From NCBI GenBank assembly GCA_019339365.1, contig CP079860.1, forward strand, positions 310,001-374,000: a DNA stretch of 64,000 nt, in the 5' to 3' direction. How positions within the stretch are numbered: position 1 is the stretch's first letter; each line of letters begins with the position of its first letter. The translations under genes were made by a program, and so were the position numbers. Source of the DNA: Vibrio neptunius (GTDB lineage Bacteria > Pseudomonadota > Gammaproteobacteria > Enterobacterales > Vibrionaceae). Under the pieces are notes generated by a model. It saw only the letters and a program-made list of their open reading frames with translations. It was not told the DNA's origin and did no database searches. This document shows positions 10,153-19,600 of the stretch, one piece after another.

Positions 10153-11064
10153 TTAAGAGCGACTGATCATTGGCTTGGAGCGTCGTATTCTCGTTGAGGG
10201 ACCACTTGGTGCCTTAACCACCAAGTAGACAGCGGTCGCAGCGAAACCAAACCCCAGCATACCAAGACCATCAAAAGACTCACCAAAAACAAGCCACGCT
10301 TGGATTGCAGTGGTCGGAGGCACAAGATAAAAAACCGAAGCCACTTTCGACGATGCGCCATGTTCCACCATATAAAGCAATAAAAGAATCGCGACGCAGG
10401 ACAGCACAACAACCAGCCAGATAAGAGTAAGTACAAACTCGACGGTCCAATCAACTTCCATTGACTCAAAATGCATCGCATAAGGCAAGAATAAGCAAGC
10501 TGCAGCCAAATACTGAACCATCGCACTGCCGACCATATCCGCACCTTGGCAAAAACGTTTTTGATATAAAGTGCCGAGAGTGATCCCGATCAGCGACAGC
10601 ACACACAGAGCGATGGCGGCAAACTTATGCGCTTCCTCTTGCCATTGAGTTTTGCCAATCAAGACTAAACCAATACCGACAAACCCCAAAGCTAAGCCTA
10701 CCCACTGCGACACTTTGAATTGTTCACGACTGAACACCACCAATAAGATGGCGGTTAATATCGGCTGAATGCCGACCAGAAGCGAGCTCAACCCAGCTGG
10801 CATTCCTAAATCAATCGCAATATAGGTACCACCTAGGTAGAAGCCATGAATCAAAACCCCGACCACGCAGCTATGCCAAAACAGCTTGCCTTGGGGTATC
10901 GAGCGACGCAGTAAAGCGATCAGCAATAAAAACAACCCTACATTGGCCAGCATGCGAATAGTGAGCAATGTCACGGGCTCCGTATACTGTAGACCAAACC
11001 TAGCTCCTACAAAGCCCGATGCCCAAAGCACCACAAATACAAACGGGATTAACCTCACCAACAT
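10153..11064 (-). CDS. EamA/DMT family transporter
   Basis: 303 residues with about ten hydrophobic segments and two EamA repeats (first: VVLWASGFVGARFGLQYTEPVTLLTIR; second begins near ALCVLSLIGITLGTLYQKR). The ATG at 11064 is preceded by AGAGGAAATGAC. Probable metabolite exporter. It is divergent from the MocR-type regulator at 11151, a frequent transporter/regulator pairing, with ~86 bp between starts, so the regulator may control it (inference). Confidence 0.88.
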   Translation of the reverse strand: MLVRLIPFVFVVLWASGFVGARFGLQYTEPVTLLTIRMLANVGLFLLLIALLRRSIPQGKLFWHSCVVGVLIHGFYLGGTYIAIDLGMPAGLSSLLVGIQPILTAILLVVFSREQFKVSQWVGLALGFVGIGLVLIGKTQWQEEAHKFAAIALCVLSLIGITLGTLYQKRFCQGADMVGSAMVQYLAAACLFLPYAMHFESMEVDWTVEFVLTLIWLVVVLSCVAILLLLYMVEHGASSKVASVFYLVPPTTAIQAWLVFGESFDGLGMLGFGFAATAVYLVVKAPSGPSTRIRRSKPMISRS

Positions 11065-11150
11065 GTCATTTCCTCTGGCTTTTTCTCTCTAATTGGCGCT
11101 ACTTTAATAAGGGACAGATAAATCAAAAAGACACAGATAGAGTTATTTTA

Positions 11151-12395
11151 ATGGGTACAGATTCATTAGCCGACAACAAGTTTGTTCAAGTAGAGCACTA
11201 CATTCGTCAGGCGATTAACAATGGTATTTATCAACCTGAAGACAAACTGCCATCGATCCGCCAACTGGTTATCGACTTGAAGGTCAGCAAAAATACCGTC
11301 ATTCGAGCCTATCAGGAGATGGAAGCCGAAGAGCTCATTTATGCTGTACCCAAATCAGGTTATCGCGTTAAAGCGACACAGCCAAGGGAGTTGCAGCAGC
11401 AACCACCTCAGTCGATTGATTTGCTATCTGTTTCGAAAGAAATCCTCAGCTATCCAGAGGAGAAAGAGTTGTTACCAACTGGCTCTGCCCATCCAAACAT
11501 TCAGACTCCAGCCATCAAATCGCTGTATGCGGAAATAGGCCGTCACAGCAGAATGCAAAGCCACATGCCGAGTCATTATCAACTGCCTCCAGGCAATGAT
11601 AGACTCATTAAGCAGTTGGCAAAAATCAGCCGTGACCTTGGTGTCAAAGCCAATCCGAATGATTTAGCTATCACTCACGGAGCTCAACAGGGGATCAGTC
11701 TTGCACTTCGCGCTCTAACCACACCCGGAGACATCGTCGCCGTGGAGTCGCCCTGTTACTTTGGCAATCTGCTTTTGATGGAGTCGCTTGGGCTAAAAGT
11801 GGTCGAGATCCCGAGTTGCATCCGCAATGGTATCGACCCTAAAGCGCTCGAAAATGCGATTAAGGAATGGCCCATCGCTGTGATCCTGATAACGCCAAAC
11901 TTCACTAATCCAACAGGGTCACGGATGCCGGAAGAAAGGCGAATTGAACTACTCAACGTGTCTAAAGATATCCCAATTATCGAAGACGACGTTTTTGGCG
12001 CACTGGCATTTGATCGTGGCGTATTACCACTGAAAACACTCGATAGCCAAGATCGGGTGATCTACGTAAATTCACTATCAAAGATGCTCGATTCCAGATT
12101 ACGAATCGGTTGGATTCTTTCTGGAAAATATCGTTCAGAGATCGAGAAATATCTGATTTGTGACAATATGGGCAGCTTGAACCTGATGCAATCCGCTGTA
12201 GGCGAATTTCTATCGACAGGAAAATATCGACAGCATATCAATAAGATGCAGCGTACCTATCAACAAAACAACCGTCGTTTCAGCCTACTGCTTACAACAG
12301 CGTTAAACCGCTATACAGAGCTCTGTAATAGTTACCACCTATCTCAACCACAAGGTTCTTTTTTTAGTTTGGCTTACCTTGCCCGAGTCGGTTGA
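11151..12395 (+). CDS. MocR-type GntR regulator/aminotransferase, main part (frameshifted)
   Basis: N-terminal GntR winged helix (VEHYIRQAINNGIYQPEDKLPSIRQLV...SKNTVIRAYQEMEAE) joined to a class I aminotransferase fold with ITHGAQQGISLALRAL, NFTNPTGSRMP, the PLP Asp region IIEDDVFG and the PLP lysine region VNSLSKMLDSRLRIGWI. ATG 11151 is chosen over the long upstream extension. The frame ends at 12395 after QPQGSFFS; one T too many in the T7 tract at 12359-12365 explains this, since T6 gives QGSFLVWLTLPESVDSF and joins the next ORF. Such regulators sense PLP or amines. Confidence 0.88.
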   Translation: MGTDSLADNKFVQVEHYIRQAINNGIYQPEDKLPSIRQLVIDLKVSKNTVIRAYQEMEAEELIYAVPKSGYRVKATQPRELQQQPPQSIDLLSVSKEILSYPEEKELLPTGSAHPNIQTPAIKSLYAEIGRHSRMQSHMPSHYQLPPGNDRLIKQLAKISRDLGVKANPNDLAITHGAQQGISLALRALTTPGDIVAVESPCYFGNLLLMESLGLKVVEIPSCIRNGIDPKALENAIKEWPIAVILITPNFTNPTGSRMPEERRIELLNVSKDIPIIEDDVFGALAFDRGVLPLKTLDSQDRVIYVNSLSKMLDSRLRIGWILSGKYRSEIEKYLICDNMGSLNLMQSAVGEFLSTGKYRQHINKMQRTYQQNNRRFSLLLTTALNRYTELCNSYHLSQPQGSFFSLAYLARVG

Positions 12396-12600
12396 CAGCT
12401 TCACTCTCTATAAAGAATGCAATAGGCATAAGATCAGCATCCTACCGGGAACTGTATTTGCAACCGCGGATCAATTTCGCCACTGTATCCGTCTGAGTAC
12501 CGCTAACTTTGAAGATACTTCGGAGTGGCATCAAGGCATCGAACTATTGGCTAAACTGATTCACCAACAAGTTATCGAATCTACACAGACCCTGATATAA
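12379..12600 (+). CDS. MocR-type regulator, C-terminal remainder (frameshifted)
   Basis: The last ~73 residues of the gene that starts at 11151 (full span 11151-12600). LPESVDSFTLYKECNRHKI followed by ISILPGTVFATADQF and CIRLSTANFED is the usual C-terminal end of MocR aminotransferase domains. It has no ribosome site of its own and is not an independent gene. Confidence 0.85.
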   Translation: MPESVDSFTLYKECNRHKISILPGTVFATADQFRHCIRLSTANFEDTSEWHQGIELLAKLIHQQVIESTQTLI

Positions 12601-12686
12601 CTCTCTGATTAAACATTTAAATTTCTCCGTCACTCTCGTATATTAGATTCGACGGAAAACCCATTACATACAAGGATGATATCACC

Positions 12687-13235
12687 ATGACTGCCATCAC
12701 TGCGCAAGAAGTCCTGTCCTTTTGGTTTGAAGAGTTAGAACCTAAAGACTGGTTTGTAAGTAGCGAACAGCTAGATAATACGATCACGCAACGTTTCGGT
12801 GACCTATTACAACGTGCGGCGCAATCTGAGCTTTACAGCTGGCGTACCAACGCTCTCGGTCGACTGGCGGAAGTCATTGTACTCGACCAGTTTTCACGTA
12901 ATGTGTATCGTAATACGCCCAAAGCGTTCGCACAGGACCCATTGGCACTGGCGCTGGCACAAGAGGCCATCGCTTTAAGTAAAGATGCCGAGCTTTCACC
13001 AACGCAGCGGTCTTTCCTTTATATGCCGTTTATGCACAGTGAGTCTCTGCTGATTCATGAGCGTGCCGTTGAATTGTTCAAAGCTCCAGGCATGGAAAAT
13101 AACTACGAATTCGAGATCAAACATAAGGTTATCATTGAGCGATTCGGTCGCTATCCGCACCGAAACGAAATACTAGCAAGAGAAAGTACTGCCGAAGAAG
13201 TTGAATTTCTAACTCAGCCAGACTCTAGCTTCTAA
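12687..13235 (+). CDS. DUF924 family protein
   Basis: 182 residues of the DUF924 family (all-helical, TPR-like fold). Visible family features: VLSFWFEELEPKDWFVSSEQLD, LGRLAEVIVLDQFSRNVYRNTPKAFAQDPLAL and the C-terminal FGRYPHRNEILARESTAEE. Soluble, biochemical role unknown. It ends 8 bp before the argO start and is probably co-transcribed with it and, before the island arrived, with the genes now at 26.5-29.4 kb. Confidence 0.92.
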   Translation: MTAITAQEVLSFWFEELEPKDWFVSSEQLDNTITQRFGDLLQRAAQSELYSWRTNALGRLAEVIVLDQFSRNVYRNTPKAFAQDPLALALAQEAIALSKDAELSPTQRSFLYMPFMHSESLLIHERAVELFKAPGMENNYEFEIKHKVIIERFGRYPHRNEILARESTAEEVEFLTQPDSSF

Positions 13236-13243
13236 CTTCGATA

Positions 13244-13687
13244 ATGAGTACGTTTTTCGCCGGTTTTACACTCGGTCTTTCATTAATCTTGGCCATCGGC
13301 GCTCAGAATGCGTTTGTCCTTAAGCAAGGAATCAAACAGCACCACGTGTTGTTGGTCTGTTTGATTTGCTCACTTTCAGACGCCATCCTGATTTCTGCTG
13401 GTGTTGCAGGGTTTGGTTTAATCGTAGCGAAATTTCCTTTGATTGAACTCGTCGCTCGTTATGGCGGTGGCCTATTTTTGCTCTGGTACGGTCTGCGCAG
13501 CCCAAAAATGGAAACCTTGCCCTCCATAACGCTACAGGCTTTCGGCCAAAAGTTTTTCAAGCGGTATCCTCCTCATTGGAAACCTGACACTGTGAAAAAG
13601 AACGAAAGTGCCTTTCGTCTTCAGATCGTGCCTTATCTTGCAGATAGGGAAGTGGAATCCCTTGTTCGAAAGGAAGTACCGATATAA
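13244..13687 (+). pseudogene. argO: argO (LysE family exporter), 5' half, interrupted by island
   Basis: Residues 1 to ~85 are the first half of an arginine/lysine exporter: LGLSLILAIGAQNAFVLKQGIK is the LysE signature, followed by CSLSDAILISAGVAGFG and GGGLFLLWYGLRS. From about 13500 the sequence stops resembling LysE and reads into foreign DNA to a stop at 13687. The second half of the same gene is found 12.8 kb away at 26275-26508. About 35 codons between the halves, judged against E. coli ArgO, are missing, so insertion was accompanied by a small deletion. Non-functional. Confidence 0.85.
13500..13687 (+). pseudogene. Tyrosine-recombinase core-binding domain fragment
   Basis: The reading frame continuing from argO encodes TLQAFGQKFFKRYPPHWKPD followed by TVKKNESAFRLQIVPYLADR, which resembles the SAM-like DNA-binding domain of phage integrases (pattern F..F..RY...WKP.T......L...I.P.L..R.V). 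Neither the arm-binding domain nor the catalytic R-H-R-Y domain is present. If the reading is right, this is a remnant of the element that delivered the island. Based on pattern resemblance only. Confidence 0.5.
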
Positions 13688-14064
13688 GTTCTGGAAAGAC
13701 AAGGTTGGAAAGGCTCTCTACTTTTAATCGTAGTGAGTAAAATATTCAAAATTAAAGCGTAGATATTAATCAATGCTGAGAGTAAAAATAAAATCACACT
13801 TATTCTTCGTTATTTAAAGATAAATGTATTTTATAGCGCTGGAGTTTTTGGGGCACCTTCAGAAGGTCGTTTCATGCGCTCTTAAACAGAACCAGTAATC
13901 TGCTGCCTAACCTTAATTACTAGTAAGGAGACGTGGGTTATTCCCTATGACGCTTTCTAATAAATACTTTCGATAAACCTCCCTACCACTCCCTATTTTA
14001 TCACTCAAAAGTAGTCAAACGTAAAACTTATTTAACATTATTTAATAATGGGAGGTTTATTTTT
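13688..14064. other. Non-coding leader of the island
   Basis: 377 bp with no credible gene; AT-rich, with many stops in all frames. It presumably holds the promoter of the Lnt-like/coiled-coil/RHS operon. A good ribosome site (GGAGG at 14051-14055) sits 9 bp before the ATG at 14065. No hairpin terminator or attC-like structure was recognised. Confidence 0.5.
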
Positions 14065-14654
14065 ATGTTAGAAGTTTTTGACATTATGGCTTTTATTATA
14101 AGGTTATTAGTGTTGAATTCTATATTGCGTGGTAGCCTTTTTGGGGGATTGCTGGTGCTTTAAGTGCAATGTCTTATCGAGTCGATTCTTTCGGAGTTGG
14201 TGTCTCGGTGGCGGCTTTGGCGTTGGCCTTTGTCGTTTATGTTAACTTAAAAACCGTTCGTTCTAAAAGCGCACTTTGGTTCCTATTTGGCCTTGCTTAT
14301 TACACGACCAGCTTATTTTGGGTAAATGGTTATTTGGCTCAAGAGTATGGGGATGCAAGCTGGATTCGGTGGGGGCTTTGGCCTCTTTTAGTCATTATTC
14401 TATCATCCAGTTTTCTCATTATTCCTTGTCTTTTAGCCACTCTGACTGATTCTCGCACGCTCGTAGCGCTTCCTTTTGTTTTGGTGTCTCTGGATATATT
14501 AAGAGAGCACACTGTCTTTTCTTTTTGCTTGGTTACACCCAGGGCTCTTGTTGCTAGATGTTGGGTTTTCCGGTTGGCTAAGTGTTATTGGCGCATTGGG
14601 TGGGAGCTTTCTTGTTTATCTACTGGCCAGCTCATGTGCTTGGCTGATATCTAA
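14065..14654 (+). CDS. Lnt-like N-acyltransferase, N-terminal membrane part (frameshifted)
   Basis: Start proposed at ATG 14065 behind GGAGG. The frame begins MLEVFDIMAFIIRLL and shifts near the T5G5 run at 14138-14147; one extra base gives a continuous RGSLF(W/G)GIAGALSAMSYRVDSFG. The following hydrophobic segments, with SALWFLFGLAYYTTSLFWVN, match the membrane domain of apolipoprotein N-acyltransferases. A second shift at the T5 of 14522-14526 (T4 gives VFSFAWLHPGLLLLDVGFSG) breaks it from the catalytic part. The full gene would be 14065-15636. The piece that is open as it stands is 14169-14654. Confidence 0.75.
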
Positions 14655-15636
14655 CAAATCAAGTCGTCTTAAGTCTTTTGCGTTGTTCTCAACGATATTA
14701 GTGAGTTTATGGGTGGGTAATCAGGCGCTCTTATTGCCCCAGCTCTCTGAGCAAAGTCAATCGAACACTTCTGTTCGTATTTTACATAGTAACTTCACGG
14801 GGCCGCATAAGCTTTCTAAGAACGATGTTATTGAGCGCATGCAACGTTACGTCTCCCTATCTCTACAAGCCCCTAAGGCCGATATCGTTGTGTGGCCAGA
14901 ATCCTCTATGTCCTTACCTTATGAAGAGATACAGCCATTCGTGAAGGACAGTTTAGACAAGCTGAAACAAAAGAGTGTTGTGGTGGTATGGGGCGGACAA
15001 GCTAGAAACGGTCAACATTTACAGAATGTGATTTACCGAAGTGATCAACCCTCACCGATTTACTTTAAACAACGATTAGTTCCTTTCGGTGAATATCGCC
15101 CCGCTTGGTTCATCGATTGGGTTGAGCAAGTGACACTTTCTCGAGGCGGCGATATTCAGGTCGCTTCTAATTCGATTGACCAGCATGAGTTTGGCTCTCT
15201 TCGAGCGGTGCTCGCTGTGTGTTATGAAGCGCTCTATTCCGATGTTTTCACCTCTAAATTGCACGCTGGCAACGTCGCCTTTTTATTAAGTGATGTTGAG
15301 TGGACTGATACCCCTTGGGTGAAACAATTCTTATTGAAGCTTAGTCGTGTTAGGGCGGCTGAAGTGGGCAAGTCTGTCGTCTATGCCACCAATCAAGGAA
15401 AAACCAGCTTAATTGGCCCTGATGGGGCGGTTCTTCGTCAAGTGGAAAACCAAGCAACGCAGGTGATGGATGTCTTGGTGCCTTTGAATACGCGCCAAAC
15501 GCTTTACACGCAGTATGGACATCAGTGGCTATTGTGGCTTTCTGGTGGCGTACTTCTACTTATTCACCTTGCTAACCGTATGCACCCCATTAACACATAC
15601 TCTCTTAATCAAAAGCGCCTATTTAGAGCGCAATAA
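14548..15636 (+). CDS. Lnt-like N-acyltransferase, catalytic nitrilase part (frameshifted)
   Basis: Carbon-nitrogen hydrolase domain of an apolipoprotein N-acyltransferase homologue. All three catalytic residues of the Lnt/nitrilase fold are in place: Glu in VVWPESSMSLP, Lys in YFKQRLVPFGEYRP and Cys in AVLAVCYEALYSDVF. A C-terminal membrane segment (WLLWLSGGVLLLIHLAN) closes the protein, as in Lnt. Lnt adds the third acyl chain to lipoproteins. Housekeeping lnt normally sits beside the Mg/Co-efflux and ybeY genes; this copy lies 14 bp before a coiled-coil gene and a giant RHS gene, so a dedicated role in that system is inferred. Confidence 0.8.
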   Translation: MLLDVGFSGWLSVIGALGGSFLVYLLASSCAWLISNKSSRLKSFALFSTILVSLWVGNQALLLPQLSEQSQSNTSVRILHSNFTGPHKLSKNDVIERMQRYVSLSLQAPKADIVVWPESSMSLPYEEIQPFVKDSLDKLKQKSVVVVWGGQARNGQHLQNVIYRSDQPSPIYFKQRLVPFGEYRPAWFIDWVEQVTLSRGGDIQVASNSIDQHEFGSLRAVLAVCYEALYSDVFTSKLHAGNVAFLLSDVEWTDTPWVKQFLLKLSRVRAAEVGKSVVYATNQGKTSLIGPDGAVLRQVENQATQVMDVLVPLNTRQTLYTQYGHQWLLWLSGGVLLLIHLANRMHPINTYSLNQKRLFRAQ

Positions 15637-15650
15637 TACAAGGATACGTC

Positions 15651-16190
15651 ATGGTATATCGTTGGCTAACGATTGGGGTACTTATCACCCTGACGCTCGG
15701 AGTAGGCGTTATTGCTCTCAATTACGAAAATTCAATTCAAACTCAACGCATCGGTCATTCAGCGCCCCCAGTAGACTTGGGGCGGAGCTCTAGCTCTGAT
15801 AATCACCTGTCCACTGGGTTTGAAAACCAACAGGTAGCATCACAACAGCCATTTGAATCTCAAAGTGAACGCATTGAAGCTCAGATGTTGTCAGAGCTGG
15901 AGACGCTTAATCAAGACATTGCCGATGAAAAAGTCAGGTTAGACCAAGACACGGTCGAAGCGCAATCAATGGAGGAGTCTCCGGAATTGGTTTTGGCAAG
16001 GGCCAGTGTCATTTTGTCTGAGTTAGAGAGTGAAGGCATTGTGTTGAATTATGACCCTACACTTTTAACGCCAGACGCCGTTTCACCCACGATACAAGCC
16101 ATTGAACAGCAAGTGGTCGACGTAGAAACTGACCTGATTGATATTGAAAAAAGATTCAATAACCTCGGCAATAATAAGGAGTCGTTATGA
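15651..16190 (+). CDS. Membrane-anchored coiled-coil protein of the RHS operon
   Basis: 179 residues. One N-terminal membrane anchor (RWLTIGVLITLTLGVGVIALN), no lipobox, then a Ser/Gln-rich linker and acidic heptad-like helices (ERIEAQMLSELETLNQDIAD..., QQVVDVETDLIDIEKRF). It sits between the Lnt-like gene (14 bp before) and the RHS gene, with which it overlaps by a TTATGATG junction, so the three are likely translationally coupled. I recognise no family. A plausible job is holding or guiding the exported RHS protein in the periplasm, by context only. Confidence 0.7.
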   Translation: MVYRWLTIGVLITLTLGVGVIALNYENSIQTQRIGHSAPPVDLGRSSSSDNHLSTGFENQQVASQQPFESQSERIEAQMLSELETLNQDIADEKVRLDQDTVEAQSMEESPELVLARASVILSELESEGIVLNYDPTLLTPDAVSPTIQAIEQQVVDVETDLIDIEKRFNNLGNNKESL

Positions 16191-16678
16191 TGAAAACGAT
16201 GAGTGTCATGAAAGTGAGCGCTGCATTACTTATGTTAGTTAGCGTCTCATTGCCGACGGTTGCCGCTTCGGTTGGCGAGCTCAGTGGACGCGCTTTGGTT
16301 TCTCAAGGCAAATCTGGGTATCAGGTTGATTTGCAACTGCCTAGTGGCGTCAACGACTTAGTTCCCGCGTTATCAGTTCAATATCAGCAAGGCTCTGCCA
16401 ATGGTCCGTTAGGGCTTGGAATGACCTTGAATGGCCTGTCGAGTATTACTCGCTGTAGTCGTAACAAACAAGACGATGGCTTCAATAGTGGGATACGATT
16501 TGATGAGACCGATGTGTATTGCTTAGACGGTCAACGTCTCTTTTTAGTGTCTGGTAGCGAAGGCCAAGGGGGAGCGAATATCGAACGAAAGGGGGATGGC
16601 AGACCAAGATTGTCGCAAACGGTCAATTATCTTCTGGACCAGAAAGCTGGACGATTTATTCGTCTGATGGTTACGTGA
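16187..16678 (+). CDS. SpvB/RHS toxin, N-terminal part with signal peptide (frameshifted)
   Basis: Start of the giant RHS protein. MMKTMSVMKVSAALLMLVSV... ending TVAA|SVGEL is a Sec signal peptide without lipobox. It is followed by the SpvB/TcaB N-terminal domain (GRALVSQGKSGYQVDLQLPSG, PALSVQYQQGSANGPLGLGM, LSSITRCSRN). The frame goes wrong at the G5 tract 16568-16572: one more G restores GQGGSEYRTKGGWQTKIVAN...ESWTIYSSDGYVTRYGS, running into the next ORF. The joined protein is about 2360 residues. Confidence 0.85.
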   Translation: MMKTMSVMKVSAALLMLVSVSLPTVAASVGELSGRALVSQGKSGYQVDLQLPSGVNDLVPALSVQYQQGSANGPLGLGMTLNGLSSITRCSRNKQDDGFNSGIRFDETDVYCLDGQRLFLVSGSEGQGGANIERKGDGRPRLSQTVNYLLDQKAGRFIRLMVT

Positions 16679-19600
16679 CGCGTTATGGCTCAAGAGAGGA
16701 TGCTCAATTAACCATTGATGGTCATGGCCTTGAGTGGTTCATCTCGAGACAATCCGACCGATTTGAAAATGGTATCGACTTTCGCTATCGCACTCATCAA
16801 GGTCAGCGCTACCTCGATAATATTCAATATGCCGACGTGAACCTGGCTTTTAACTATACGAACCGCCCTGACGTGCTTACTGCCTATCGTTTTGGTCACA
16901 AGCAGACACTGGGACAAAGGCTCGACCATATCCAAATTAATCGCGGTGGTCATGGGCTTCGTCGCATTGAATTTGCATACGGTAAAGTCAATTCTCAAGG
17001 CATTGAATTCAGTCGAATGGAGAGTCTGCGAGTGTGCGGCTCTGGTAGCAATTGCATGCCTGCGCATACTTTTGAATGGGAAAGTAACCCATACGCAGAG
17101 GGAGAGCCTGAGCAAAAAACATTGTACTCTCTCGATGAATTGAAAGGGTTTGTTGCGGGTGATATCAACCGAGATGGTCTCAGTGACATGTGCTACCTTG
17201 ACGATGGGCTTTATTGCGGAATTAACCAGGGGCAAGGGAACTACGCCTCAGCGACAAAGTGGAGTCACGACTTTCAAGGCAGTGCATGGGAGGACGCTCA
17301 AAACTACGCGTCGTTGAGCTTAATTGATATTAATGAAGACAGCTTTCAAGACCTGTGTGCATTCAATGAAACCGGTTTTTTCTGCGCGTTGAATAATCAA
17401 GGACGTTCGTTTAATTCGGGGCGTTACTGGAGTCGAAATTACACCATTGATGATGCAGTAAGACTGTTGGATGCAAACAACGATGGTTTGGCGGATGTTT
17501 GCCGAGTTGACTCCAACCGAGTGGTTTGCGCCAACAATACAGGGCGAGGACTTAGCGCCGATTATGTCTTAATGGACCAAGGTTACCCGTTAGAGAAAAC
17601 GTATCAGTCAATCTCCTTTGGTGTTGGAAGTGTTGATTTCGACCCCGTGAATCTGCCACAAAGCCAATTTATTGATATTAACCAAGATGGCTTTGCTGAT
17701 TTATGTGGCGTGAAGCTTGATGGTCATTTTTATTGCTCTTTGGGTCGAAAATCCAGCAGCCGTACGCTTTCTTTTCAATTGCCTCAACGCTGGGCAAGTC
17801 AATTGCCCATTGGGTTAAAAAACACCGTTTCACAATCACCGAATCATGATACCCATGAGCAAGACATCAAGGTAGTTGAGCAATTGCAACGTACCATGAA
17901 CCTTGTCGATGTTACCGGTGACGGATTGGCCGAGCTATGTTACCGACAAGGGAACGATTTTGTTTGCCATCAAAATACAGGGCAAGGTTTTGATGCCGCG
18001 AAAACATGGTTACCGCTTGGACAAGACCATTTTAGAATCGACACTGGCAATGAAAATAACGTGTCACAGGTTGAAGCATCCATCATGCTGTCTGACCGAA
18101 ACAATGATGGGTTGTCCGACTTGTGCTATATCGCTGGAGAGCGCGTTTATTGTGCTTATGGCGACGGTAAGCATTTTAATTCGCCGACCGTGTTAGCCAC
18201 GTTAAATGCCGACCTTGATTTGCTTAAAGACAAAATGTCGTTATCTGGGAATAAGATTCAAAAATTCTTTGGTATTAAAACCACGATTTACTCTATGGCT
18301 GTGAATAACGTTTACGGGCCGTTCAAAAAAGGCGTCGACGCCAATGGCGACGGCTTAATCGGCGACTGTTATCGCTCTATCGATGGGTTAACCTGCCTCT
18401 CTTATGAGTTCGAGCCGCTGGCTTTACTCAAATCGGTGACGTCAGGGTTAGGGGTGAAAAGTGAGTTTGAGTATGGATTAACAGGAAATGCCTCTGTGTT
18501 TCAAGGGGCGCTTGCGCCTTCAGGACTCATTGCGCTTGAGCCAAATTTTAAAGTGGTCAAGGCACTTAAGCGCAGTAATGGCATAGGAGGTATGAACCGT
18601 ACTGAGTACTTTTATAAAGGGTATCACGCTCACCCTGATAAGGGCCTGCTCGGATTTGGGGAAATACAAACCAAAGATTTAGCGAGTCATACCCTCACCT
18701 CCACCGTAACCGGCTATCGCAGTGATTGGACACCTTATGTTGAGCGTACGCAAACGCGAATCAATAACCAAAAGATTGCTCAAAGCGAATTTGATTATAG
18801 AGAGGTGACGTCTCCTATCGCTGGGCAGTCTTGGCCACAAATGATTGAAAGCCGTCAATCGGCGTGGGATACATCAGGAAACCTTTTGACCCATACGGTT
18901 ACGCAATATCAAGGTTACGACGCGCTTAATTTCCCCGATACCATCACTCGAACGGTCGAGGATGGTAATGGTGAACGATTTGTTGAAAAAACGAGCACGC
19001 GTTATCAGCATGATACGCAGCGTTGGTTAATCGGCAAACCTCTTGATGTGTCTGTGACCAAATCCAATGGTCATGACTCTCAAACGAGAAACACGACCTT
19101 CTCTTATGATGCGAATACCGGGGCTTTGGTTAAGCAAACCGTCGAGCCTGGACATGCACTCTCGTTAACGACGCAATTTGACTACAATGCCAGCGGATTT
19201 CGCACCTTAGAGCGTACGACTGGCAGTGGTGAAACGCGTCAATCGACAACCCTGTACGATGCTTTAGGTCGAGTGACGAAGCATACTAACGCCCTTGGTC
19301 ACTTTGTCACGACCACTTATAACAACTCCTGTGGTTCACCCGATACCGTCACCGATGCTAATGGGTTGACGACCCGGTTTGCTTATGACGATTATTGTCG
19401 AGAAATTAAGAAAACCTTGCCGGATGGTAACTGGGTTGAACAAATCTATGAATGGAGTGATGGCGCGGATGCTGGCTTAGACCAACACGGATTGACGCTG
19501 GGTGACCGCAGCGTCTTCATGGTGACCACGCAAACCTCTCAGGGCGGTTTATCGACTACGTATTTTGACAAGTTGGGACGTGAAGTGCGCACCAAGCAAT

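Noticed and set aside
13688..14064. Integron attC-like site at the island start
   Set aside because: No R-box/L-box pair or inverted-repeat core could be found.
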